From NCBI RefSeq assembly GCF_963966145.1, contig NC_091055.1, positions 8,928,001 through 8,992,000 of the forward strand: a stretch of 64,000 nucleotides of DNA, in the 5' to 3' direction. The notes beneath the pieces are model-generated. The model was not told the DNA's origin and did not search any database. It saw nothing but the letters and a program-made list of their open reading frames with translations. Numbering within the stretch: position 1 is the first letter of the stretch; each line of letters opens with the position of its first letter. Shown one piece after another: positions 1 to 12,900 of the stretch. This DNA comes from Tenebrio molitor (Eukaryota > Arthropoda > Insecta > Coleoptera > Tenebrionidae). Made by a program: the position numbers and the translations under genes.

Positions 1-3000
1 CACGTCGACTCCATCAGCTCCGGTTATGTAACAGCCTACGGTCCCGGTTTAACTCATGGAGTGTCAGGTGAACCTAGCAATTTCACCATCTCGACGAAAG
101 GTGCCGGCGCTGGCGGTCTTTCGATGGCCGTGGAGGGTCCCAGCAAGGCCGAGATCAGCTGTCACGACAACAAAGACGGTACCGTCTCCGTTTCCTACTT
201 GCCGACAGCTCCGGGCGAGTACAAGATCTCTGTGCGATTCGGCGACAAACACATCAAGGGGTCGCCGTTCAACGCGAAGATCACCGGGGAAGGCCGCAAA
301 CGCAACCAAATCTCGGTGGGTTCTTGCAGCGAAGTCTCGCTACCGGGAAAAATCTCCGACGCCGATATTCGATCACTGAACGCCTCTATCCAGGCCCCGA
401 GCGGCCTAGAAGAGCCGTGCTTCCTTAAACGGCTACCAACTGGCAACATCGGTATCTCGTTCACTCCCAGAGAAATCGGAGAGCACGTCGTCTCCGTTAA
501 AAAATTGGGCAACCACATCACCAATTCACCCTTTAAAATCAACGTCTGCGAAAGAGAAGTGGGTGATGCACGCAAGGTTAACGTCTCCGGTAACGCTCTG
601 AAGGAAGGCAAGACTCACGTCCAGAACACGTTCAACGTCGACACCAGAAACGCCGGATTCGGTGGTCTTTCGCTCTCCATCGAAGGACCCAGCAAGGCTG
701 AGATCCAGTGCAATGACAACACCGACGGCACCTTGAATATCTCATACAAACCGACCGAACCTGGTTACTACATCGTCAACTTAAAATTCGCCGATCATCA
801 TGTTAACGGATCTCCGTTTACGGTCAAGGTTGGTAGAATTTTTTGTGTTTTGGTGGTTCACGCGAAGGGTGCGTTGTAGGTGACCGGCGAAGGCACCAAC
901 AGACAGAGGGAAAAGATCCAAAGGCAAAGAGAAGCTGTTCCGATCACCGAAGTGGGCAGCCAGTGCAAGCTCACCTTCAAAATGCCCGGTAGGTCGCGGA
1001 AATTGAAACCGCGTCGAATCTGGATATTAAAATAGAGACCGGATTCGACGCGTCGTACGAAATGGACGAGCTGATCGTGATTTTGTTCAGGAATCACATC
1101 ATTTGATCTGGGCGCGACCGTCACCTCTCCCGGGGGTGTGACCGAAGACGCGGTGATCAACGAAGTACAAGATGGCCTGTACGCCGTCCACTTCGTCCCG
1201 AAAGAGTTGGGCGTGCACACCGTGTCCGTCAGGTACAAGGACATCCACATCCCTGGTAAATTGAGCGTATCGAGAGAAGTTTCGGTCGTAAAAGGTCGGT
1301 TTAAGGTTCTCCATTCCAATTCACCGTTGGTCCGTACCGCGACCACGGCGCCCATCTGGTCAAAGCCGGCGGGGCCGGGTTAGAGCGCGGCGAGCAAGGC
1401 GAACTCAACGAGTTCAACGTATGGACCAGAGAAGCTGGTAGCGGCCAACTTGCCATTTCCGTTGAAGGACCCAGTAAAGCCGAAATTAACTTCACCGATC
1501 GTAAAGACGGCTCGTGCGACGTCTCATATCGTGTCTCCGAACCAGGCGAGTATTTAGATCTAGAATATTCACACAAATCATCTCGTACACGTCCAGATTG
1601 GCACAAATTTAATGCGTGGGTGGTACCGGAAACTTCGTTCTTTTTGTATTATTTTCGCCCGTCTTTTAACGACCGCAAATATCTTCACACTTTCTCAGTT
1701 CAGACGACAGATGTCGCAACGTATCAAAAAGGTTACACGGGTCGTTGGGAACCCCACACGAGGGAAGTGTATTGTTGGTTGCATATACGACCTGATAAAT
1801 ATTTATGCCGCCTCGCCTCTTTCGACGTGAGAATCATTTTTAAATGGATTGGGCGAAATTTTGGCAGGCAGCGCGAGAGCGGTGTATTTTTGGAGAATGA
1901 CAAACAATCATGTGAATGAAGTTTGTGGGCACTTCCTATTTTGAAATATGTCCAGTTAAATTATTTAAGTCACTTCGGTAGCTCATGACAAATGAAGTGT
2001 CCGTTCGTGTGCACAACCGCCCCCCGATCGCGATCATTTTACGGGAATCCCGTGTTCGTTGAATTCGATACGTTGTGAAATTGAATTTTGCGTTTTTGTG
2101 CAAATTTGGCAAAAATCGCGGAAGAGCAGTCGACGAAGTAAGAGTGCATTATATTTGTACAAATATATTTACCGAGTTTATTTTTACTTGGCAACGATCC
2201 AACTCGAAATTTTGTGGCATGTTTCAAAGTGTGTTACGCTGTGACAAAAAAATAACTTCAAGGTAGTTTTCAAAGTTAAATTTAGAAGATTGAATCATAT
2301 ATTTAATAGTTAGTAAGATATTTTTCATATGACTAAAGTAGTCTGCAAATATATGCCTGTTCCCGTCGACGAGTCAATGTTTCTTTTATTGTTGTGACAA
2401 TAAAAAAATGTACAAAGTGTGCCACGAGATAAATTTAAACCCACCACCCTCGTCTGTTGAAAATGAAGGTGCTCACAATCGAGTTTTTTTTATTGGTGAA
2501 TTGGTAACAGTTGGTTTTGTGTGACAGGTGAATACCGTATTGGATTGAAATTCAACGACGAGCATGTGCCAGATTCACCCTTCAAGGTTTACATTTCTCC
2601 GGCCGTGGGAGATGCCCATTTGCTCGAGGTGATACAGTTCCCCGAGGGTTACATTCAAGCGGACAAACCGTCCCAATTCATTGTACGCAGAAATGGTGCC
2701 AAGGGCAACCTCGACGCCAAGGTAATCATTATTCACCCGAACAAAAGAAATAATAACAAAACACACTTTGCACGTTATTTTTCATTGCGAACTGCCGGTT
2801 GTGCCTTATGCCAACTCGACAAGTGTGACTGTTTCACACAAAAACATAAACAAAAACCCAAAACAAACAATCCGAGCGAACGAATTTCCACAATAGCACC
2901 GTTGACAACTGGTGGTTCGTAAGTTATTGCACAGGATGCGGTAGCGATTTTGCTCTTGGTCAACTAAACCGCACCTTGCATTTGCTCGTTGCAGATCATC

Positions 3001-4384
3001 GGTCCTTCTGGCCACGAAGATGATTGTTTCGTTCAAATCATCGACATGGAAGAATACTCCGTACGTTTCATGCCTCGTGAAAATGGCATTCACAAGATCC
3101 ACGCCAAGTTCAACGGAGTACACATCCCCGGCTCACCTTTCAGCGTGAAGGTGGGCAAAGACACTGCCGACCCAGCTGCCGTTCACGCTGCCGGTGCGGG
3201 ACTCGCTGATGTCAAAACTGGTAGTCGCACACGTGACTCGACTCAAATTCATTAATCACTTAAATAAAACTTTTAAGGGGCTAAAACTGACTTCATTATC
3301 GATACTGTCAATGCTGGAGCTGGTACTTTGGCCGTTAATATCGACGGGCCGAGCAAGGTCTCCATGGATTGCACGGAAGTCGAGGAGGGGTATAAAGTGA
3401 GGTACACTCCACTGGCCCCTGGGGACTACTACATCAGTATTAAATATAACAACAATCATATTGTGGGTTCGCCGTTCAGAGTTACAAGCACAGGTGAATT
3501 GCGGTGGGTTTTGCGATTGGCGTCAGTTATTAACGGTAAAATTGTAGGTGATGCCAAAGTCGCCGACATCGGTGGCCAAGAGTCGTCCTCGGTGGTGGTA
3601 GAAACAACTGCAAAGGTCGGAAAAGGTCTTTCCAACTCCAAAGGAACTGTCTTGCCTCATTTCAAGAGTAACGCGTCGAAAGTATCTTCCAAAGGTCAAG
3701 GCTTGAAGAAGGCTTATTTAGGCAAACAAAATCAATTCACTGTCTCCTGCCAAGATGCTGGTTAGTTATACACGGACACACTTGGAATCATTGTTAATTT
3801 TAATCCACCCCGTGAAACATCATCAGATAAGAATCAATTAATAGGTGGTCTTCGATTGACAAATTTGCACGTCTTTTGTTATTTTTGATCTGACAAACTG
3901 TGATTCCAATTTTATATTTTCAGGTGGTGGCGTAGCGTCAAATAAATTTGGGAGTCATTAACAGAAGTTAATTCGTAGGTTAATTCTGGTCTTAATTGTC
4001 ACATTAGAACAATTGAAAATTAAAAAAAAAACGTTCAGGTTAGAATTCAATCTAACCCGAAAAGTGTACAACGAAAAATCTGGAATAAAATAGATGTGAC
4101 AGTTGTACGAGTTGACTTTTGTTTGTTGTGGTTGTGGCTAAGCAGACTCCCAAATTTTTTCATGAAGTAAAACTTGATGACTTACCGATTGGTTTCCAGG
4201 TACTAACATATTGTTCGTTGGCGTTCACGGGCCGAAGGGACCTTGTGAAGAAGTCTACATTAAACATCAAGGCCGCAACCTGTACGCCGTGAGTTACGTT
4301 GTACGAGAAAGAGGAGATTACATAGTCATTGTTAAATGGGGAGACGATCATATTCCAGGTTCTCCATTCAAAGTGGAAGTTTAA
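1..4384 (+). CDS. cher: Filamin (cheerio), C-terminal part, 5' incomplete
   Basis: Filamin is a dimeric actin crosslinker and a scaffold for membrane receptors. The visible coding part gives 791 residues. Nine exons: 1-828, 880-988, 1091-1255, 1306-1545, 2528-2721, 2995-3220, 3278-3493, 3548-3760 and 4200-4384 (TAA at 4382). Phases agree at every junction. The protein holds eight Ig-like filamin repeats, recognisable by repeated VEGPSKAEI, PGEY and HIPGSPF motifs. They correspond to repeats 17-24 of a 24-repeat filamin. A non-repeat hinge lies before the last repeat, encoded mainly by exon 8. The final repeat, ending KVEV, is the dimerisation repeat of the family. Reading is open at base 1, so the actin-binding calponin domains and earlier repeats lie to the left. 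The fourth intron (1546-2527) appears to use a GC donor; the seventh (3494-3547) is in-frame and stop-free. Identity is very secure; only the splice details are inferred. Confidence 0.95.
1546..2527 (+). other. Large filamin intron with GC-AG borders
   Basis: This 982-nt intron is the only break that joins PG to EYRIG in the filamin reading frame. Its donor reads CAG|GCGAGT, so it belongs to the minor GC-AG class. The acceptor is TGACAG at 2522-2527. The interior is AT-rich and no coding or repeat signal was recognised in it. Confidence 0.75.
3761..4199 (+). other. Filamin last intron
   Basis: A 439-nt intron separates the hinge exon from the dimerisation-repeat exon. The donor is GCTG|gttagt and the acceptor GGTTTCCAG. 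It is AT-rich with an A-run near 4022, and no gene is visible inside. Confidence 0.8.
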
Positions 4385-5257
4385 ATTTTCTAGATGTTAA
4401 AATCTATTTTAAGTACTATTAATGATTTGTCATTACCTTCAGTAACATCAAAGAAATTAGTTTTTTTGTAAATATTTTACCTCAAAATTTTTTCATGAAA
4501 CTCCTCTATATAGTGCCTTATTTTAATATCGAGTATAATTTTTATCAATATGTAGTAAGTTATTCTTAAAACATAAATAGTAATTTTCTTATATGCAACA
4601 GTTGTTTTATCATACTGCTGGTATTTTTTTTTCAGTTAAAGTTCTTTTACTACAATAAATTTATGCATAAATAAGAGTTTGTGATTAACCCGTTCCCCTT
4701 CGATGAAATAAAACCACATCTTATTTCTACGTTTTGTATATTTTCATACACTGAAAGAATATTAAATAATTTGAAGTCTTATAAACAACGAAATTAATGA
4801 TAAAGATACGATTTAACTGCTATTCACAACAAATTATTGAAATTAGCTAAAATAATAATTTTCAGTGCAATAATAAGAAAACAATAAATAAGAATTATGA
4901 TAACAGTTATAACACAATCTAAATTAACAGAGTATTAAATATATTACTGTTTTGTTACATTTATACTGAATATACCTACTAAAATAGGCTACTAACAACG
5001 TTACTAAATTTTTAACCCTTTTCCTTATAAACATACAAATAAATGTTTTTTTATCAAAAAGATAGTACTGTGAAAAATTTGGCACCTACTTCATAACAGA
5101 CGGTCGAGAATATTTAATGCTAACATACAATTCGTATGTTCAAATACTTGTCTAAATCATCATAATTATATTACAATTCAACATATATAGTACAAGATGT
5201 ATAAATACATAACGTGATCCTCTCAACTATTTACAAGTTTAAATAAATTTATGTACA
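4385..5257. other. Convergent intergenic region, filamin / smash
   Basis: This AT-rich gap of 873 bp separates the stops of two convergent genes. It must contain both 3' UTRs. Only the filamin side has a canonical AATAAA; no clear complement of it (TTTATT) was found for the minus-strand gene, which may use a variant signal. No ORF or repeat was recognised. Confidence 0.7.
4654..4659 (+). promoter_or_regulatory. Filamin poly(A) signal
   Basis: An AATAAA hexamer lies 270 nt downstream of the filamin stop codon, in AT-rich 3' sequence. It is the first canonical signal seen after the stop. Confidence 0.55.
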
Positions 5258-8200
5258 TTATACGCAACTGAATTTGATGCCATCATCACTGGAATAACAA
5301 TTATGGCAGTGTAACTTTTGGTTCCGGACCCGTACGTCAGTCCCCATTCTTCCATCGCCCAACTGCATATGGCAAACGCAACAAATGAAGCACTCCATGT
5401 GGTAAAAAAGACACAAACTTTCAATGATCATGGCTGCCCCTCTTCCTAAAATCAACCAACGTCGTAACAACAAAAACGACAAGAACGTTCTCGAAACGCA
5501 CCGAGTTCTTTGTTGCAATTTGAACATTTCTTCTTCCCGCTGACGCTCAACCTTCTGTCTTGAGCGTCCTCTACGGCGATGGATGGTGGATAAGGCATTG
5601 GTAAGGCATGACCCATCGTTTGATTGTGGCCCAAGTAAGGATGCTGCAATCCGTCTTTGCTCGGACTCGACTCCGACCTGAATCTCTCCGTCATTTAAGT
5701 TCAACAAACATTTTTAAACAATACCTCCTTATCGCTTGATTACGTTCGTTAAGCTCCACTCGATTCTGAGCCCTCTGCGTTAAAGTGTGTATCACCGAAT
5801 CTGGCAAGTGTTTTTCTTGTCTTGGTTGTTGCCAGTTTCGGTTAGTCGGACCGTTCTTTTGTTCGCTGATCCTCCGCAGTTCCGCTTCCTGAAAATTTCC
5901 GTTAAAAATAAATCAATAAAAATAAACCGTACAACAAAAAAGAAAGATCTGTCATGGTTATGTCGTTTGTGACAACTGTCATTGAACCACGTGACTTTTG
6001 ACAGCCACAACGCGCTTATTACACTAACTAGATCTCTCATTTTCATCACGTTACATTTTTATTTACTTGAATTAGCCAATGTTGCTTTGTGTTCTTCTCA
6101 ACGTTCGGCCTCGGCTGAATCCAGGTGTCGACAGGAAGATGTCTGTTTTTTGGGACGGCACTCAACGCCTGCAAACTGTGCCTGGAGAGCTGTCTCGGTT
6201 TGCCGTTGGTATAAGGCAAAGCGTCGTTCACTGCTGGGTTCATCATCAGATACCTATCTCTTTGCTCTTTGCTCATCGGTCTAATCGGCTTCCCGGGCAA
6301 AATCGGTTGCTTTTTAACAGGCGGCGGCGACTTGAACGCCGACCTCTGGATGTCGGGCATCGACTTGCGATGGTCCAGAGAATTTTCTGCGGATTTGTGA
6401 TACTCCGGTACCGACTTGTGGTAAGCGTGTTGTATGTCAGACATGGATTTTCGGTACTGCGCTTCAGACTCCGGGACGGGTCTGTACACGTTGTAGGCAT
6501 TCGGAACGTCGGGCAACGACTTTCTGTATTCCAACGGAACGTGCTGAAGCTCCGGCATCGATTTTCTGTAATTAACTCCGTCCTGATACGGGGAGTACAC
6601 GTCATCGAACAGATTCTCCGAAGAGTGGCGATTGTTTTGCAGACGAGCCTTCGCTCTGCTCTCCCGAAACAGCATGTTCTCCTGTTGTCTCTTCAATTCC
6701 TCCCGTTCCAACTGGCGTAACTCGTGCTCCACTTTCAAAACTTCCGAGTCTTCCGCGTCCAAATAATTCGACGGCGGTTCCTGCAAGCAATTCCGAATAT
6801 CGCAACGGAAAATAATATTACCAACCAACCTTCGAAAAATAAGGATTGTTGAAATTTTCACTTCCCAAGTACGGTTCGTTCAACAACGTGTTCTGATTGT
6901 TCCTCATGATCACCTGACTTTGTTGTTTTTCACTTGATCCTAAATAATCTACAATATCACGCGACTTCTCTTCCTTCTCCACCATTTCAATAATTTCCCG
7001 TTCCTTCTTCGTAATCTCGTCCTCTTCAGAAGTAATACTGTTGGTTTGCTGCAAGTACTAACACTCATTTAATCGTTCTTTTTTAAGCGTTTTTTTACTA
7101 CCTCACTGTCGTGTCTTTCGGGACTCGGCGTGTTTGAATCTCCGATGCTGCTGCACCAAGTGTCACTCGATAAACGCCCTCTATCAATGTCCAAACCCGA
7201 ATCGTGACTTTCTACTTTGCTCAACATGCCCATCCGACTTTCCTCTTGCGCCTTCTTGTAGAGCGACTTTTCGAGCTTCGACTCCTTTTGCAGGAACGAA
7301 TTGATGTCTGGTGGTTTGTCGACGGTAATTTCCGGATAAATTTGGTCGTCCGTCGGCTCATCTAATCCCAAAAAACTCGATCGCTTGATGTGCATTTCGC
7401 GTTTGATTCGTTTTGTTGAATTGGCGCGTTTCATCTCGGGCTGGACCACCATTTCCGGATCGTCTTCGTCCACGGGTGGAGGCGGCGGCGGCGGCTTGAC
7501 TTTCGGCGGTTCGATCATGGTAGGCGGTGCCAACGGGAAAGTGCTATCGATAACAATATCATTTGGCATAAACTCTATGGGGTGTTGTTTCTTGCTTTCG
7601 TATAAATTAACATTTTCGTAAATTATTTGTTCTTGTTTTTGTTGTTTCGGTTTACACGGTACGTTCTTTTCGGCAGATAAATTATCAGATGAATCTTTTT
7701 GCAGTGATTCCAACAGATTTATTGTGGTTTCGACGAGGTATTTTATCTCCGAGTTGTTGGCAGGTTCGTCTTCATTTCTGACTTCTAATTCGGTTGTGGT
7801 CACGTAGTTTACTTCGTTCTCGTTCTGTGGAATTTCGTCAAATTCGTTGCGTTCCTCTATTGTTAACTTTTCAATACAACTGGGAATCGTCGTCGCGGCT
7901 AATTCGCTGTCTTCGACGGGTTCGTCGGCTTGGCTCACCGAACAGGACACATCGGCTGTGTGAATACCACTATCTTCTCTGTCCGACGAGATTCCCATCA
8001 AGTCGGTTGACGATGTCGAAGCGGGATAGTTTGGATTGATACAGTAGTCGTCGATGTTGTTGTTCGATTTTCCGTACATCAGGGTGTCCAAGTCGCGGCT
8101 GAAAGTTTTCAAATTGTCCATGTAGAGCTCGGTTTCGGGACTAGAACATCTCTCCGTCGCTACCTTTTTCCATTCTAAATTCGTCCTGTCTTGTCTTGTC

Positions 8201-9945
8201 GTTTTAATATTACTACTACTAGATTTTTCGATAAGGTAACTGCTAATTTTTGCGGGTCTTGCTTTATTGTTATTATTTTTGGAGTCATCATTTTTACTGA
8301 ACTGTTGCAATCGTTGTTTTATTGTTTGAATGTCGTTCTTGTCGTTTGTCAACGATTGATCCGTACATTTCTCCAAACTCTTTAATCTCTGCTTGATACT
8401 TTGAGTATTTACAAAATCTTCTGACAACCTTCTTGTAGTCGGCGAATCGTAATTACTTATTTCTAAGGACTTCTCCGTTTCGAACAGTTCTTTTCTTTTG
8501 AAGATTTCACCTTTCGGTAACGCGGTCTGAGCCTCGGAAAATTCCTTGCTCTTCGTGAAATCATTACTCTTTGTAAATATCGACTCGTCTACGAGAATTT
8601 TCGACCGAATTCTTGTCCTGTAATCCTGTATTGCTCCTTCGTACGTGTACTGTTCCGTATTGTCCGTTTTAGGTTTGGCTGATGTATACAAAATTGATTG
8701 TTTGATCACATTATTTGAACTCGATCTGGTGTTATCCGTTTTAGTGTTATTAGTTTCATCTTCACTTTGACTTTGGTTTGAAGCACTTGAATTGTCTTTG
8801 TTACTTTCAAAAGAGCGACTCTCTTTCTCATCCTGCATGCAGAGATGTTAAAAATTTACGACTGAAACGATTCAATACATACTAAAATACTGCAACTGTC
8901 GTCAGTGTCAACGTCTTTGATGCTATTGGTTTTCGAGCTACTACTTCCAATGCCATAATCGCTTAAGTCATTGGAGTCGTCGTCGTAAATGGGGATGTTG
9001 AATTTGTGGCGCCCTCTACTCCTACAGACAACATTAAGTACCAATAAAAAACAAAACAAACAGACTACGTATTAAATCAATAGTGAGAGGCGATAATACC
9101 AATCAAAGTTTATTGCACTACAAATGAAATCACTACCTCTCTTCCATCATTTCATTGAATGTTTTACTTTTCTTCCTGTGTCGCTCGTGTTCCTCTTGTT
9201 CCATTTTCTTTACTTCGACCACACGTTCTATGATATGTTCTTGGCGTTTTCTCCGACAACTCTTCCAATTGTCAAGATTCTACGAGTACCACCGGTGTCA
9301 GTTAAGTTTGAAATTATTAAACGAATCCGACTTACTTGTTGCCAATCTTCAGGCTCTTCCCTGACTTCCTTCCTTTCTTTCTTGATTTCTTCGACTTTTT
9401 TTATTTGTTCGTGGGCCTTCTGGAAAAGGGGACAGGGTGCCACTTTCACGAATTGTAAAGGATTTGTCGCCGGTTTCGGGGGAGGAGGTTTCGTTATTCG
9501 ACATTTCGTTGGTAAATACTCTGTGTTGGAATTCTGCGTAAACAGAAATGAAATTAACTCATTCGAAACATACGAACTGTTGAGTGAGGTTAGTAAACAT
9601 CTACAAAAATAGAAGCAAGGCAATGCGTGTTTACCTACAAAGACGGAGCCAAAAATTTCACGTTCGGACGTGTCTAATTGAGACAGTTTAGATGATGACA
9701 AAAAAGAAATACAATGGGACGAAATGTTCATTCTGGCTCGAGTATTTTTAAGAAACACTTCGATTGGACAAAGGCCAGAAGAAATCCATCGAGTGATAAC
9801 CAAAGCTGTTGCCTTTGACAAGTTAATTGGTTGACGTGACACGATTTACATAAAGGGCGCGACAACACAACACGAGAACAATGAAAATAATTTTTAAAAT
9901 CCTCACCAGTCGTTCGGGGTTTTCATACTCGTTGTTGTTATCCAT
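5258..9945 (-). CDS. smash: LMO7/Smallish-type LIM-domain protein
   Basis: LMO7/Smallish proteins are cortical scaffolds at adherens junctions; fly Smallish acts with Bazooka and actomyosin. Ten exons (high to low): 9907-9945, 9336-9533, 9137-9279, 8883-9021, 7102-8832, 6830-7048, 6067-6780, 5725-5888, 5502-5683, 5258-5445, giving 1,238 aa with consistent phases. Near the N-terminus, residues about 35-130 contain a charged helical segment and NLDNWKSCRRKR, the pattern of the DUF4757 region in LMO7/LIMCH1. The 1.7-kb exon is Ser/Asn-rich and disordered-looking, with a run of seven prolines near residue 618. A short coiled coil and a five- to six-fold RKS-type repeat (about 894-968) follow. One C-terminal LIM domain (about 1169-1229) shows CSNC, HMEC, CCVC and CHNC zinc ligands. 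The start is the ATG at 9945, preceded by AAAA; other first exons upstream are possible. No calponin domain was found. Confidence 0.85.
6346..6570 (-). repeat. Degenerate YRKSMPDIQ-type protein repeat in smash
   Basis: Within one exon the motif [YH][RH]KS[MLVA][PS][DE] appears about six times: YRKSMPEL, YRKSLPDV, YRKSMSDI, YHKSVPEY, YHKSAENS and HRKSMPDI. Starts are spaced 14, 24, 11, 7 and 10 residues apart. The invariant core is KS preceded by a basic residue, as in basophilic kinase sites. The motif is plainly visible; its role is unknown. Confidence 0.8.
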
Positions 9946-12900
9946 TTTTGCAACAATTACAATTTCATGCTTTTTTAATTATTACGATTCACTATAACAA
10001 AAAAGGAAATTAGCATTGGTACAATTAAAATCCATAATACTAATGGAAAAATTACAGTTTATAATTTGAACGGAACGAAAATGACCGTAATTAACCGTTT
10101 TATCGGGTGACATAACACGTCCAATCCATAAATTAAACTCGACTTCTTCAACTGTTCAGACAAAGAACCGTCAACAAAAAATATTACTTTCTGTACGTCC
10201 CAAAACACCGTCGTTTCCAAGACAATAGTCGTACTGGAGCACATAATTGATCGATGAAATAACAACATACAGCGAAATAATTGTATTTTAAATATCACCT
10301 GACGCACATGTCTGCATTCAACAGAACATGCCCATTGTTGCGAACTCTACCTTGTAATTTCTATCTCCGTTCGAAAACGGTATTTTCCGAGCAATAATAA
10401 AGAAGGCACAGCTTTCCTTTATTTCGTTAATAAAGCAACATTGCGCACCACCCAGGCAGATATTTTTTCGGGCACCCCGTACAGAACACAGGTGAATTTA
10501 TGTAATCAACAACAGTCTTACATAAAAGAAAATTGATCTTGGAAAAAAACAACGTTTTTAGTTTTGAAATACTGTTATTCGTCGCAATTAGAACCGTGGG
10601 AAATTATGCAGTAACAATAAGAAAATTGTTTGAATAGCACGTTTACAATTATGATAAAATTATGCAGGTTGAAAAAATGGCGACTATAACATGGCCTCCA
10701 TGTTGTTTGAACAGATTACAAGATGTTCACTCTTCTGTCTTTACTCCACTGATTTTACAACTAGACATCTGCATTCAGACTACGGTATTTCGTAAATAGA
10801 GGGTGATTAAAGGAAATCTCGAAAACCTAAATGAGGAGTGGTGTTTACATTCGAGAGGAAGTGAATAGCTAAAAGGAAACGGTTCTTTTATATTTCTGTG
10901 AAATCTAACTCCATGGCGTTTACTTCCTCCATTGTATATGAAATTATAAACACAAGAGAAACTGAAAGTAATAAATTAATATAATTGCGAAACAAAATAG
11001 AAAAAATCGTATTGGGATAAATACATGGACTTATTAGCATATACAGCATAATTAGTTCGTATTGCCAATTAAGATTTGTAGAATTTTCAATCGATCGACA
11101 AAAAAAAAATTAATTAGACCAAAAATCCTTGACGATTAATCTCTTCATGCTCTCATGTGATAAATAACTCGGCCAGCCCTGAATTAATTGATCAGTTTTT
11201 ATAAAAAGTCAGAGCTCGCGCATCCACCGATCATCCTGATTTAACATCATATTGATCGTTAAAATTTGATTATGTCAAAAATTCTATCTTTCACTGTGAA
11301 TTATTATAATAGAGTAACTTAATGAATTTAACGGTAATTTAGGAAAAAAAAAATGTCTCGAGAATAAATTAACACCGGGCTCCGCTGCGCCGGATTCAAC
11401 ATTTTAATTAAAAAATTCCAATTTGGGAATATAAGAACCTTTGAACTTATGGCGTTTTATGACAAATTTTTATTACACAACTTTGCAGAATTTCAGAAAA
11501 TGCAGATTAGAATCGAAGAGCGAGTGGTGGGCGGCTGTAAGTGACAGTGCACAAACGGTGAGCTACAAATATTTAAATTGTTAACAAAAATTTCAAAGAT
11601 AACTTTTCTTTCTGGTTTCCTGATGACATCTTCGGAATGTTAGGATCACAACGGTATAGATTTTTTGCCCTCTTATTAGCAGCCGACAGAGACGCTCGCC
11701 AAAAAACCGAACAAAATCTTTCGAACAATTAAAATTTTTTAAATATTTTTCTAATCCGAACATTTACTTGCAGTTCATTCAACATTACGCTATTCAAAAT
11801 TTTGAAGAACATCTAGAATATGTTTCATTAAAATCTTTTACTTCTTTTATGTTTACATGGACTTTTCCAAAAAGTTTTATATATTTTTTTAAATCTACAT
11901 ACTCGTGATATTCAGTTAAAAATTATTTTAAAGAATTTTGGCTTTACAATTTCATGTTACAGATGAGTAGGTAAGTAATAAGTGTGAAAATGTATTGACT
12001 CTGTTGAGGTATTGTTAACATCAGTGTTACTGAATTTTAACAGTTTTGAATACTTTCTAGTGATTAGAATGAGGAATTACAGATCACGCTTCACTAGATT
12101 ATGGCGATAAAATGGTAGAACAAGCGCTGAAAGGACAAATTTTATTGGTTTTGGTTTATTTTTAAATTTTACACAAATAAAACGCGAATCAAATTCAAGT
12201 ACGCTGTAAGTAAATCCAAAAACCTCTTGGACTATCGACAAGTGAAATTTTACATAAAATTTTGTTTTGACTGTACCTGTTTGATTATATTTTTTTTTCT
12301 CTTGAGTATACTTACGTCAAATTTAGTAACAAAATCAATTTTGGTTATAACACTTTTAAATTGAAATGAGCAACAGCCAAGAAAGAACTGCTTTAGCACA
12401 CATTTGTGATGTCCTCCAATGTTTTTTACCCCGCATAATAATTTGCTGTGACCGTCTTTGGTGCGAATAAGAGCCCTTGTTCGTTTTCAACATAGTGAAC
12501 TTTCCATTTTAACAAAATACGATTAAACTTGCAATTTATCAAATTTAAACAAATGTATAATTTGAAAAGTCACGGATGCCAATCGCCTAATATGTATAAA
12601 AATGACAAGTGAATTAATCAAGTTAACAATTTTATTTTTGACAGGCCAGATGTTTTTTAAATTTACTACACAATTTGCTAATGTCGTCGAGAATAAATGT
12701 CATAGTGGTGGTTTCTCCACAATCGACGAGTAAAAATGTCATCTGTTAATATCTGGGTCCAATTAAATTCCCCAATTTAATTTAGCGCGAGAAACGAACG
12801 AAAAATGGATGTGGCTTGAACATATGGGAAATTCACACAATCGAATGTTGCGATCGGACAGATCGCTAATATTATAATTAGAAAGTGTTTGATTGTATGG

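Noticed and set aside
1612..1919. Open frames within the large filamin intron
   Set aside because: No family motifs, and the filamin frame requires this to be an intron.
9640..9740. Alternative smash first exon starting MNISSHC and ending at a GTAGGT/GTAAAC donor
   Set aside because: An open frame and a donor exist, but there is no family similarity or promoter evidence. The MDNNNEYEN exon at 9907-9945 fits better.
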